Assembly (NCBI RefSeq): GCF_040545875.1
Contig: NZ_JBEPMR010000002.1
Strand: one strand, 5' to 3'
Length of the DNA stretch: 64,000 nt
Source: Faecalicatena_A orotica
GTDB lineage: Bacteria > Bacillota > Clostridia > Lachnospirales > Lachnospiraceae
The position numbers and the translations under genes were made by a program. Under the pieces are notes generated by a model, which searched no databases, was not told the DNA's origin, and saw nothing but the letters and a program-made list of their open reading frames with translations. Below are positions 24,394 through 32,180 of the stretch, one piece after another. Within the stretch, counting starts at the first letter, position 1. Each line of letters begins with the position of its first letter.

Positions 24394-25422
24394 ATGACAG
24401 GTTATGAAATTATAAAAGGAAACGTGAAATTTACGGGCCCGGACAGAATTGGCCTCCGCTTTGACCGGATTGCGGGAAAAGGGGATGTATGCCGTATTTT
24501 CGTCCTGCCACCCAGGAGTACATGGCCGGAGGATGCACACTATACGGTCTCCAAAAAAGTACGCCCGAAAAGCGGGGAGTATGACGAATGGGGATGCCTT
24601 TGGGAAAGCGATGATTCCAGCGGATCAGACATGGGGCAGGTGAGCAATATCCCGATTGAAGAATGGGAGGATATGGAGAACTACGTTTTCCCGGACCCGA
24701 AGGCTGAAGGCCGTTTCGAAGGGCTGAAAGAGGCTCTCGATGAAGCAGAAAAAAAGGGCTTGTACGTTCAATTAAACAGCCCGCAGTGTATCTTTGAGCG
24801 TATGCATTTTTTAAGGGGATTCGAAAACACATTAATGGACTGCCTGATCGAACCCGAAGAGATTGAAGCGATGGCGGAAAAGCTTGCAGACTATCAGATC
24901 GGGATCATTGAGGAAGCCTACAGGCTCGGGGAGGGAAGGGTCCACTGTTATGATACGACGGATGACTGGGGAACCCAGAACAGCCTGATGATATCACCGG
25001 ATATCTTCCGGGAGATATTCAAGCCCCAGTATAAACGGATATTTGACAAGGCCCATGAATGCGGCATGGATATCCGGTTCCATACGGATGGAAAGATTAA
25101 TGACATTCTTGAAGACCTGATCGAACTGGGAGTAGATATCATCAACATCCACCAGCCGCGGCTGGTTGGCATTGATGAAGTATCTGCCATCGCGCAGGGG
25201 CGCATCTGCTTCGAGGCGGCGATCGACATTCAGGCCACACTGCCGACCGGAGATAAGGAACTGATCGAACAGGAGGCAAAGGAGCTGATAGAAAAGTGGG
25301 CAACACCTAAGGGCGGACTGATCGGGGTTGAATATGGTTATCTTGATGCGATTGGTACAACGAAGGAGTCTATGCTCTATGCTCTGGAATGCTTTGAGAA
25401 GTATGGAAACTTTAAGAAGTAA
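24394..25422 (+). CDS. Uroporphyrinogen decarboxylase (UroD) superfamily protein
   Basis: This protein of about 342 residues has the UroD/MtaA/CmuA TIM-barrel fold. Recognisable blocks are YVQLNSPQCIFERMHFLRGF, SPDIFREIFKPQYKRIF, DIRFHTDGKI (where methyltransferase members have HxCG) and INIHQP. True UroD acts in haem synthesis, while others move methyl groups to cobalamin or coenzyme M. The sequence fits neither strictly, so the activity is open. The start at 24394 gives the best spacing from GAGGAGG. GTG at 24379 and ATG at 24388 are alternatives. It lies in the ulaAB unit and ends before a hairpin and terminator. It could replace a missing pathway enzyme, which is speculative. Confidence 0.82.
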   Translation: MTGYEIIKGNVKFTGPDRIGLRFDRIAGKGDVCRIFVLPPRSTWPEDAHYTVSKKVRPKSGEYDEWGCLWESDDSSGSDMGQVSNIPIEEWEDMENYVFPDPKAEGRFEGLKEALDEAEKKGLYVQLNSPQCIFERMHFLRGFENTLMDCLIEPEEIEAMAEKLADYQIGIIEEAYRLGEGRVHCYDTTDDWGTQNSLMISPDIFREIFKPQYKRIFDKAHECGMDIRFHTDGKINDILEDLIELGVDIINIHQPRLVGIDEVSAIAQGRICFEAAIDIQATLPTGDKELIEQEAKELIEKWATPKGGLIGVEYGYLDAIGTTKESMLYALECFEKYGNFKK

Positions 25423-25453
25423 TGATGTTTACGAGTAATACCATCCCTGAAAA

Positions 25454-25485
25454 GGTTATTATTCACGGCCCCGTGAATAGTAACC
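25454..25485. repeat. Long palindrome GGTTAYTATTCACGG
   Basis: Arms of 15 bp with one mismatch surround a two-base loop. It belongs to the GTGAATAGTAAC / GTGAACAGTAAC family seen at 83, 6316, 18709 and 50349. It sits just upstream of a terminator. Confidence 0.6.
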
Positions 25486-25487
25486 TG

Positions 25488-25522
25488 AAAAGAGCAGATG
25501 CATAAATGGCACTGCTCTTTTT
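25488..25522 (+). terminator. Terminator of ulaAB-UroD unit
   Basis: AAAAGAGCAG (25488-25497) pairs with CTGCTCTTTTT (25512-25522), giving a stem with an intrinsic T-run. Confidence 0.8.
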
Positions 25523-25559
25523 GATTCAGGGGAAATCAGCGTAATCAGGCAGGTTAAGC

Positions 25560-25610
25560 TTGACGATTATTTGAATCATTCATATAATTGAATGGAAGGT
25601 TATCATAAAA
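25560..25610 (+). promoter_or_regulatory. Promoter and operator of the DeoR regulator gene
   Basis: TTGACG (25560-25565), a 17-base spacer and TATAAT (25583-25588). The -10 box is embedded in a TCATATAAT motif (25580-25588), and TCATAAAA follows at 25603. This arrangement suggests autorepression. Confidence 0.7.
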
Positions 25611-25678
25611 CCTATATAGTTAAGAAAGTAGAGCTTGAAACAGGACAGACTGATTAAGCTGTAAAAGAGGAACAGAAT

Positions 25679-26491
25679 ATGAAAAGAAGCAGGGCATTAG
25701 TTGAAAACCGGAGAAACAAAGTGTTGCTGGCCTTACAGTCAAACGGATTCGTAAAGGTGCAGGAACTGGCGGAAGAACTTCAGGTTTCCCCATTGACAAT
25801 TCGGAGGGACCTCCAGTATCTTGAGGACCAGAAGAAGCTGGAAAGATTCTACGGAGGCGCCACTGTGAAAGACCGAGTCCCGGAGATCTATACGGAGCAG
25901 GATGAAGTGAAGCTGTACCGCCAGAGAATCGCCGAATATGCGGCATCTCTTGTCGAGGACGGGGATACGATCTTTATTAACACAAGTTCTACTGCACTGC
26001 AGATGATAAAGTATATAAAGGATAAAAGAGTTACCGTAATCACGAACAACGGAAAGGCAATTTTCATGGAACATTCCTCCAATGTCTCCATCATTTTAAG
26101 CGGCGGGGAGCTTCGGGAGATTAAAGAGGCAATGGTCGGGGAGTTTGCCACGAATAATATCAGCAAGGTAACAGCAAAGAAAAGTTTTATAGGGTGTTCG
26201 GGCCTGAGCCCGGAGAGCGGGATGACCACGGAAATACTGAGCGAGGTAAATATCAACCAGCTCATGCTGCAGCGGGTTACCGGGACCTCATACATTCTGG
26301 CGGACCATACAAAGCTCGGGAGAAATTCCAGTTTCGTGAGCTGTCCGACGGAATCTCTTCTGAATGTGATAACCGATGAAAAGGCACCGGCAGAGATTAC
26401 GGATGGATTTCGTGAGCATGAGGTCAATGTGTTCTGTGTCACGAAAGACGGACATCTCTTACGGGACAGCGGATCTGCTGAACTTAGTTAG
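25679..26491 (+). CDS. DeoR/GlpR-family transcriptional regulator
   Basis: This 270-residue repressor has an N-terminal HTH (about 1-57: KVQELAEELQVSPLTIRRDL) with the conserved DeoR signature. A C-terminal sugar-phosphate sensor domain of the ISOCOT fold follows, with ILSGGELREIKEAMVG, SFIGCSGLSPESGMT and ILADHTKLGRNS. It is encoded in the middle of the cluster and is the obvious local regulator. The repeated TCRTAWAAT motif at four promoters is the candidate binding site. The inducer is probably a phosphorylated intermediate, as with UlaR. It is followed at 65 bp by ulaF. Confidence 0.9.
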   Translation: MKRSRALVENRRNKVLLALQSNGFVKVQELAEELQVSPLTIRRDLQYLEDQKKLERFYGGATVKDRVPEIYTEQDEVKLYRQRIAEYAASLVEDGDTIFINTSSTALQMIKYIKDKRVTVITNNGKAIFMEHSSNVSIILSGGELREIKEAMVGEFATNNISKVTAKKSFIGCSGLSPESGMTTEILSEVNINQLMLQRVTGTSYILADHTKLGRNSSFVSCPTESLLNVITDEKAPAEITDGFREHEVNVFCVTKDGHLLRDSGSAELS

Positions 26492-26556
26492 CGCGTCTGT
26501 GATGAATGGCCAGGCGAATTCCAGGCTTTTGGGAACACCTCTGACAGGAGGATATA

Positions 26557-27255
26557 ATGTTAGAAGAATTAAAACAGAAAGTATATGAAGCAAATATGGA
26601 GCTTCCAAAACGGGGGCTGGTAACTTATACATGGGGAAATGTCAGCGGCATTGACCGTAAGGCCGGGCTGTTTGTGATTAAGCCGAGCGGCGTGGAATAC
26701 GAATGCCTGAAGCCGGAGGACATGGTTGTTATGGATCTTGAAGGGAACAAGGTTGAGGGGCGGTATCAGCCGTCTTCTGATACACCGACCCATCTTGAAT
26801 TGTACAAGGCCTGTCCTGAAGTGGGCGGAATCGTACATACGCATTCCCCCTGGGCGACATCATGGGCACAGGCGTGCAGAAGCATACCGTGCTATGGGAC
26901 GACTCATGCGGATTATTTTTATGACGGCATTCCCTGTACAAGGAGCCTGACCGGGGAGGAGATTGAAGGCGCATATGAGAAGAACACCGGGCTGGTGATC
27001 ATAGAAACGTTCAGGGATAGAGATCCGGCAAGTGTGCCGGGCGTACTCTGTGCGAACCACGGCCCGTTCACGTGGGGGAAGGACGCCGCGAATGCGGTGC
27101 ATAACGCCGTTGTTCTGGAAGAAGTGGCCAAGATGGCATACCGTACAGAGATGCTGAACCCCAAAGTCAGTGCGGCGCCGCAGGTGCTTCAGGATAAACA
27201 CTATATGCGCAAGCACGGTCCGGATGCATATTACGGACAGGGCAGCCAAGGATAA
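26557..27255 (+). CDS. ulaF: L-ribulose-5-phosphate 4-epimerase (UlaF/AraD family)
   Basis: This 232-residue class II aldolase-fold enzyme interconverts L-ribulose 5-phosphate and D-xylulose 5-phosphate, linking the pathway to the pentose phosphate route. Zinc ligands are visible in VHTHSPWAT and later CANHGPFTWG, with the substrate-binding TWGNVSG near the N terminus. Length and motifs match AraD/UlaF/SgbE. It has an AGGAGG ribosome binding site. It is placed directly after the regulator gene and before a terminator. Confidence 0.93.
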   Translation: MLEELKQKVYEANMELPKRGLVTYTWGNVSGIDRKAGLFVIKPSGVEYECLKPEDMVVMDLEGNKVEGRYQPSSDTPTHLELYKACPEVGGIVHTHSPWATSWAQACRSIPCYGTTHADYFYDGIPCTRSLTGEEIEGAYEKNTGLVIIETFRDRDPASVPGVLCANHGPFTWGKDAANAVHNAVVLEEVAKMAYRTEMLNPKVSAAPQVLQDKHYMRKHGPDAYYGQGSQG

Positions 27256-27300
27256 GAAAGGACAGCCAGATATAAAAAACAGCTGTATATAAAACAACAG

Positions 27301-27348
27301 ATCCCGGTATCCGAAATGTAAAAAATTTCGGGTGCCGGGATTTTTTTC
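27301..27348 (+). terminator. Terminator after ulaF
   Basis: The stem ATCCCGG...CCGAAAT / ATTTCGG...CCGGGAT is followed by seven T, between ulaF and the last unit of the cluster. Confidence 0.88.
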
Positions 27349-27377
27349 GTTTCAGGTGTTTTTTGAACCTCTTTGTA

Positions 27378-27509
27378 TCATAAAAATAAAATAATAATTC
27401 GTATAATGAATATAAATCCATTTAACAACAAAATGATCGTATAATAAGGCTAAGTAATCATATAATTAAGAACAAAGTGATTGATTTATGAAAAAGTTAA
27501 TGATATACT
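27378..27509 (+). promoter_or_regulatory. Promoter and operator motifs of HPr-EI-ulaE unit
   Basis: TTGATT (27481-27486), a 17-base spacer and TATACT (27504-27509). Motifs of the TCRTAWAAT type lie upstream at 27378, 27399, 27437 and 27458. This ties the unit encoding general PTS proteins to the same regulator. Confidence 0.7.
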
Positions 27510-27535
27510 GAACATAAAGAAAGGGGCGGAAGATT

Positions 27536-28024
27536 ATGATGTGGAATTATTTGTTATGTTTCCTGTTTATTGCCTGTCTGGTCGTTGAGATTTATTTTAT
27601 CCTCAAGAGGAACCGGACCATTGTTATGAAAGGTAAGGATGATTTTTTCTCGTTTACCCTGATTGTTCTCTTTGCGCTGGTCATCTTCCCGTTGTCAGAC
27701 GCGGACACCCTGCCGGCAAATATCAGGAACATCCTGTTATTAGTTGCCATATTCGGGTCTGCGGCCATCAAGAGAGGTTTTTCAGAAAAAGGTATGGAGA
27801 AGATCTTTTATACCGTGAGATGGGAAGACATTCAGGAAGTACATATTGATGCATACCAGACGGCAAAGATCAAAGTGGTATGCCAGACAAAGAAAGGCAA
27901 ACATAAGCTGTTCTTCGGCAAGTACAAGCTCAAAGAAGTCCTGCGCGTACTGGAGCAGCATGTTTCCAATATATATATTCAGAGCGCTCTGGAGGACACC
28001 CTGAATATGAAAAAATGTGTGTAA
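27536..28024 (+). CDS. Small membrane protein of unknown function
   Basis: This 162-residue protein is not recognised beyond its layout. Three hydrophobic segments (about 3-22, 38-53, 62-77) are followed by a soluble C-terminal domain of about 80 residues with a strand-rich pattern (WEDIQEVHIDAYQTAKIKVVCQTKKGKHKLFFGKY), broken here for brevity. Membrane anchors with such a PH-like or DUF5673-like tail are common in clostridia. It is the first gene of the unit with HPr, Enzyme I and UlaE, so it may be a membrane accessory of the transport system, but nothing in the sequence shows this directly. Confidence 0.6.
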   Translation: MMWNYLLCFLFIACLVVEIYFILKRNRTIVMKGKDDFFSFTLIVLFALVIFPLSDADTLPANIRNILLLVAIFGSAAIKRGFSEKGMEKIFYTVRWEDIQEVHIDAYQTAKIKVVCQTKKGKHKLFFGKYKLKEVLRVLEQHVSNIYIQSALEDTLNMKKCV

Positions 28025-28052
28025 AGAATAGAAAAGACAAAGGAGAAAAATC

Positions 28053-28334
28053 ATGGTAAGCGAAAAAATAACAGTAAAGAACCCGTCAGGGCTTCATTTA
28101 AGACCGGCAGGAATCCTGTCAGGCATTGCTTCAAAATGTGCATCCGAGGTGACTCTTGTAAAAGGAGACAAACGTGTAAATCCCAAAAGCGTACTTGTCC
28201 TGATGGCTGCCGGAATCAAGTGTCAGGATGAGATTACAGTAGAATGTTCAGGGGAAACAGAAGCAGAAGACTTAAAGACTTTGATTAATGCAATCGCAGG
28301 CGGTCTGGGAGAGCTGGACGGCGAGGGGAAATAA
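28053..28334 (+). CDS. HPr-family phosphocarrier protein
   Basis: This 93-residue HPr carries phosphate from Enzyme I to IIA. The active His15 lies in SGLHLRPAG, and the regulatory Ser46 is retained in NPKSVLVLMAAG, so HPr-kinase control and CcpA co-repression remain possible. It is encoded directly before its own Enzyme I gene. A dedicated HPr/EI pair under an operon-specific promoter is unusual, because most Firmicutes use one general ptsHI pair. Confidence 0.93.
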   Translation: MVSEKITVKNPSGLHLRPAGILSGIASKCASEVTLVKGDKRVNPKSVLVLMAAGIKCQDEITVECSGETEAEDLKTLINAIAGGLGELDGEGK

Positions 28335-28345
28335 GGAGTTTTGAG

Positions 28346-30031
28346 ATGAAGAGGATCGAGGTAAAAAAGACATCATCGAAAGGCATTGTCATGGGCAGGG
28401 TTTTTCTCGTTGAGGAGCAGGATTTAAGTCCGGCCGGGAACTCTGTACAGGAGCCGGAAGTGGAGAAAGAGATTCAGGCGTATGAACAGGCGGTTGAAGA
28501 TGTAATTGCCGATCTGGTGCCTCTGGCGGAGGGATCGGATATCTTCGCGGGACATCTGGAGCTTGCAAAGGATATCGCGCTGAAGGAAGGCGTACTGGGA
28601 CGCATTCGGAATCAGAATTACAATGCACAGATGGCGCTTCATGAGACGGCAGAAGAATTCCGCATGATATTTGAAATGATGGATGATGAATATATGAGGG
28701 AACGCTCGGCAGATATCCAGGATATCCGCAACCGGCTGATGCGTAAACTGAAGGGGCTGAATGAGGGGAATTTTGATGAAATCACGGAAAAGGTAATCCT
28801 GCTTGCAAGAGACCTGGCCCCGTCAGATACGGCGAAGCTGAATCTGGATTATATACTGGGCTTCATCACGGAGCTGGGCGGCGTGACAAGCCATGTGTCG
28901 ATTATGGCAAGGGGGATGGGAATACCGGCCCTTGTCGGGGTCAGCGGAATCATGGACGAAGTAAAGAATGGCGATTTTGTCATTATGGACGCTTCACAAG
29001 GAGTTATCCTTGTGAATCCCGGTCAGGAGGAGATTCAGGAATATACAAAGAAGGCAGAGGAGTTCCGAAAATTTGAGAAGGAACTGGAGGAATCCAGCGC
29101 ACTGCCAACGGTCACGAAGGATGGAAGAAAACTGGAGGTATGCGGCAATGTCGGAAGCCTTGAGGATGTGAAACGGGCCGTGCAGTTCCAGATCGATGGG
29201 ATCGGGCTTTTCCGGAGCGAATTCCTGTATATGGAGAGTGATCATTTTCCGACAGAGGAGGAGCAGTTTGAGGTCTATTCGCAGGCGGCAGAACTGCTCG
29301 GGGATAAGGAACTGACGATACGCACACTCGATATCGGAGGCGATAAAGGGCTGGATTATTTCGAATTCCCGAAGGAAGAGAATCCGTTCCTCGGCTACCG
29401 TGCGATCCGCATCGGGCTGGACCAGACTTCTATCTTAAAGACGCAGTTAAGGGCGCTCTTAAGAGCGGGTGCATCCGGGCATATACGGATCATGTTCCCG
29501 ATGATTATTTCTGTAGAAGAAGTGCTAAAAGCACTTCAGATTCTGGAAGAGAGCAGGGAAGAGCTTGCAAAGGAAGGGGTTCCTTATGGAGCGGATTTGG
29601 AAGTGGGCGTCATGATCGAGACGCCGGCAGCCGTCATGATGGCGGAAGAACTGGCGGAGCGGGTAGATTTTTTCAGCATTGGCACGAACGATCTGACACA
29701 ATATTTCCTGGCGGTCGACAGGGGCAACCAGAAGATTGCAGCGATGTACAATTCCTATCATCCGGCTGTTCTGCGGGCAATTTACCAGACGATCCGCGCA
29801 GGTCACAAGTTTGGTAAAAAAGTCGGGATGTGCGGGGAATTTGCGAGCGATCCGAAAGCGGTTAAGCTGCTGCTCGGAATGGGGCTGGATGAATTCAGCG
29901 TATCACCGGGAGAAGCTGCAAATGTAAAATACCAGATCAGAAATGCATCCGCGGATGAAGCTGAAAGGCTTGCCAAAGAGGTGATGAAACAGCCGGCAGT
30001 CGAAGACATCATGCGGCTGCTGGAAGAATAG
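28346..30031 (+). CDS. Phosphoenolpyruvate-protein phosphotransferase (PTS Enzyme I)
   Basis: This 561-residue Enzyme I transfers phosphate from PEP to HPr. The N-terminal HPr-binding and phospho-His domain has active His183 in GGVTSHVSIMARG. The C-terminal PEP-binding TIM barrel shows IDGIGLFRSEFLYM, the EVGVMIETPAA block, GTNDLTQYFLAVDR and the catalytic Cys in GKKVGMCGEFAS. Length fits family members. It lies 11 bp after the HPr gene. Its place inside the regulon suggests that it serves this PTS in particular or boosts it on induction. Confidence 0.95.
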   Translation: MKRIEVKKTSSKGIVMGRVFLVEEQDLSPAGNSVQEPEVEKEIQAYEQAVEDVIADLVPLAEGSDIFAGHLELAKDIALKEGVLGRIRNQNYNAQMALHETAEEFRMIFEMMDDEYMRERSADIQDIRNRLMRKLKGLNEGNFDEITEKVILLARDLAPSDTAKLNLDYILGFITELGGVTSHVSIMARGMGIPALVGVSGIMDEVKNGDFVIMDASQGVILVNPGQEEIQEYTKKAEEFRKFEKELEESSALPTVTKDGRKLEVCGNVGSLEDVKRAVQFQIDGIGLFRSEFLYMESDHFPTEEEQFEVYSQAAELLGDKELTIRTLDIGGDKGLDYFEFPKEENPFLGYRAIRIGLDQTSILKTQLRALLRAGASGHIRIMFPMIISVEEVLKALQILEESREELAKEGVPYGADLEVGVMIETPAAVMMAEELAERVDFFSIGTNDLTQYFLAVDRGNQKIAAMYNSYHPAVLRAIYQTIRAGHKFGKKVGMCGEFASDPKAVKLLLGMGLDEFSVSPGEAANVKYQIRNASADEAERLAKEVMKQPAVEDIMRLLEE

Positions 30032-30057
30032 GGCAGCAGGAGTTTGGGAGGTCTGTT

Positions 30058-30930
30058 ATGAAGGGATATACACTGGGGCTTTATGAAAAAGCGATGCCCG
30101 GACATTTGTCATGGAAAGAAAAACTACTGGCCGCCAAAGAGGCGGGGTATGATTTCGTAGAAATCAGCATCGACGAGACAGAGGAAAAGTTAAGCCGTCT
30201 GGAGATGAGCAGTGAAAAGCGGCTGGAACTTGTGCGGCTGATGGTAGAGACCGGGATGCCCGTGCGGACCATGTGTTTAAGCGGACACCGGAAATACCCG
30301 CTGGGCAGCGACGATCCGGAAGTGAGTAAAAAAGGCATGGAGATTATGGCAAAGGCGATCCAGCTGGCGGATGATCTAGGAATCCGTATCATCCAGCTTG
30401 CCGGATACGACGTCTACTATGAAGAGTCCAGCCTGGAAACAAAAAAGCGTTTTCTGGCCAACTTAAAGAAGGCTGTGAATATGGCAGAGATGGCAGGCGT
30501 TGTGCTCGGATTTGAGACGATGGAAAATGAATTCATGAATACCGTCGAAAAGGCAATGAAATATGTGACCCTGGTCGATTCCAGTTATCTGAATGTGTAC
30601 CCGGACATCGGTAACATCACGAATGCGGCGGATACATATAAGACGGATGTGCTGGAAGATTTGTATATCGGAAAGGGACACCTTGTGGCGATGCACCTGA
30701 AAGAAACAGTTCCGGGAAAGTTTCGGGAAATCCCGTTCGGCCACGGCCATGTTGATTTCGAGAGTGCCATCAGGACAGCCTGGAAGCTGGGAATCCGCAA
30801 GTATGTGACCGAGTTCTGGTATACGGGGAACCCGGACTGGAAAGAAGATCTGCATTCTGCGAACACCATGTTTACGGAAATACTGAAGGTGCAGGAGCAG
30901 GAGGACGAAGAAGAGAGGTATGTTTCATGA
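30058..30930 (+). CDS. ulaE: L-ribulose-5-phosphate 3-epimerase (UlaE family)
   Basis: This 290-residue TIM-barrel enzyme of the xylose-isomerase-like (AP endonuclease 2) superfamily converts L-xylulose 5-phosphate to L-ribulose 5-phosphate. Characteristic blocks are YTLGLYEKAMPGHLSWKEKL, FVEISIDETEEKLSRL, MCLSGHRKYPLGS, IIQLAGYDVYYE and FGHGHVDF. They match UlaE/SgaU closely. Metal ligands are the Glu and His residues of these blocks. Its end overlaps the next gene by four bases (ATGA). Confidence 0.93.
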   Translation: MKGYTLGLYEKAMPGHLSWKEKLLAAKEAGYDFVEISIDETEEKLSRLEMSSEKRLELVRLMVETGMPVRTMCLSGHRKYPLGSDDPEVSKKGMEIMAKAIQLADDLGIRIIQLAGYDVYYEESSLETKKRFLANLKKAVNMAEMAGVVLGFETMENEFMNTVEKAMKYVTLVDSSYLNVYPDIGNITNAADTYKTDVLEDLYIGKGHLVAMHLKETVPGKFREIPFGHGHVDFESAIRTAWKLGIRKYVTEFWYTGNPDWKEDLHSANTMFTEILKVQEQEDEEERYVS

Positions 30931-31979
30931 AAGTAGATAAAAAAGTAATCTCAAATCTCACAAAATGCTATTCGATAGCTCCACTTAAATATAACCATGA
31001 AGATTATTTTCTGGTTGCGGCCGAAAAGACGGACAGGTGTCTGCTTTTTGATCTGGACGGCAGAGAGAAAGACACCATATGGAATGAGCCGGGCGGAGTC
31101 ATGAGTATGGTACAGGTGCCGGGGACAAACGGACAGTTTCTGGCAACACACAGATTCTATTCGCCCAACGATTCAAAGGATGCTGAAATTGTAATCGTCA
31201 CGCCGCAGACAGACGGAAAATGGGAAGTGAGGACACTCGTAAAGCTCCCCCATGTCCACCGCTTTGATATCGTGGAACGTAATGGTGTGAGATACCTGAT
31301 TGCTTGCGCATTGAAATCGGGTCACGAATACAAAGATGACTGGTCCATGCCCGGAAAGGTCTATGCGGCCGTGCTTCCAAAAGACCTGAGCGGCTGCCAT
31401 GCCGGCAACCAGCTTTCTCTGACCGTGATTAAAGACAATATGTTAAAAAACCACGGATATTACCGTGTGAAAGAAAATGGTACAGATACATGTATCATAT
31501 CTGCGGACTGCGGGGTCTTTCAGTTCATCCCGCCCGAAAATCAGGAGGGTGCGTGGACGGTGAACCAGCTTCTGGACACCCCGGCCAGCGATGCGGTTCT
31601 GGTGGACATGGATGAAGACGGGGAAAAAGAGCTTGCCGTATTATCCCCGTTCCACGGTGAGAAGATCAGTATTTATAAAAAGCAGGACGGACAATACCGG
31701 CAGGTATACGAATACGAAAAGCCGGCCGAATTCACACATGCCATCTACGGCGGCAGCCTGTGCGGAATACCGGCCCTGGTTGTAGGCCATAGAAAAGGCG
31801 GACGGAATCTGATCCTGTTTATTTATAACAAGGAAGAAAAAAAATACCATTCGGAAATTCTGGATAAAGACTGTGGTTCCGCGAATGTGTTTCATTATGT
31901 CAAAGACGGCAGAGATATACTCATCTCTGCAAACCGTGAGACGGATGAGGTGGCGATGTATACGATTTCAGAGCAATGA
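30927..31979 (+). CDS. Cytoplasmic beta-propeller-like protein of unknown function
   Basis: This 350-residue protein has no signal peptide or membrane segment. It is built of repeated beta-strand blocks that read like FG-GAP/VCBS propeller blades. One blade has an EF-like metal loop, DMDEDGEKELAVLSP (about 232-246). Conserved-looking histidines occur in LATHRFYSP, LPHVHRFDI and NHGYYRV. Translational coupling to ulaE (ATGA overlap) places it firmly in the pathway. Propellers of this kind can be enzymes, as in aldos-2-ulose dehydratase, so a lyase or isomerase role is possible, but that is inference. Confidence 0.65.
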   Translation: MKVDKKVISNLTKCYSIAPLKYNHEDYFLVAAEKTDRCLLFDLDGREKDTIWNEPGGVMSMVQVPGTNGQFLATHRFYSPNDSKDAEIVIVTPQTDGKWEVRTLVKLPHVHRFDIVERNGVRYLIACALKSGHEYKDDWSMPGKVYAAVLPKDLSGCHAGNQLSLTVIKDNMLKNHGYYRVKENGTDTCIISADCGVFQFIPPENQEGAWTVNQLLDTPASDAVLVDMDEDGEKELAVLSPFHGEKISIYKKQDGQYRQVYEYEKPAEFTHAIYGGSLCGIPALVVGHRKGGRNLILFIYNKEEKKYHSEILDKDCGSANVFHYVKDGRDILISANRETDEVAMYTISEQ

Positions 31980-32011
31980 AAATATGCAGCCCCGTGCACG
32001 GGGGAATAAAG

Positions 32012-32059
32012 ACCGGAGAAAAGCGATAATCCTGTGAGACCGCTTATCTCCGGTTTTTT
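32012..32059 (+). terminator. Terminator at the end of the ula cluster
   Basis: CCGGAGAAAAGCG and CGCTTATCTCCGG form a 13-bp stem with one mismatch, followed by six T. Confidence 0.85.
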
Positions 32060-32180
32060 GCAGCCTTGTGAAAGTTTCGGCTTTCCTGTATGAAAAAGTG
32101 GAACTTAAAGGATTGATATGTTAAAATGTGGAATAACCGGTTACAATTTGATTAGTGCATATATAGAAAGCGGGTATTTT

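Noticed and set aside
19166..27466. The repeated TCATAWAA units considered as a CRISPR-like or phage-like repeat array
   Set aside because: Spacing is irregular, units are only 8-9 bp, and they cluster at promoters, so operator sites explain them better. No CRISPR array or cas gene was seen in the window.
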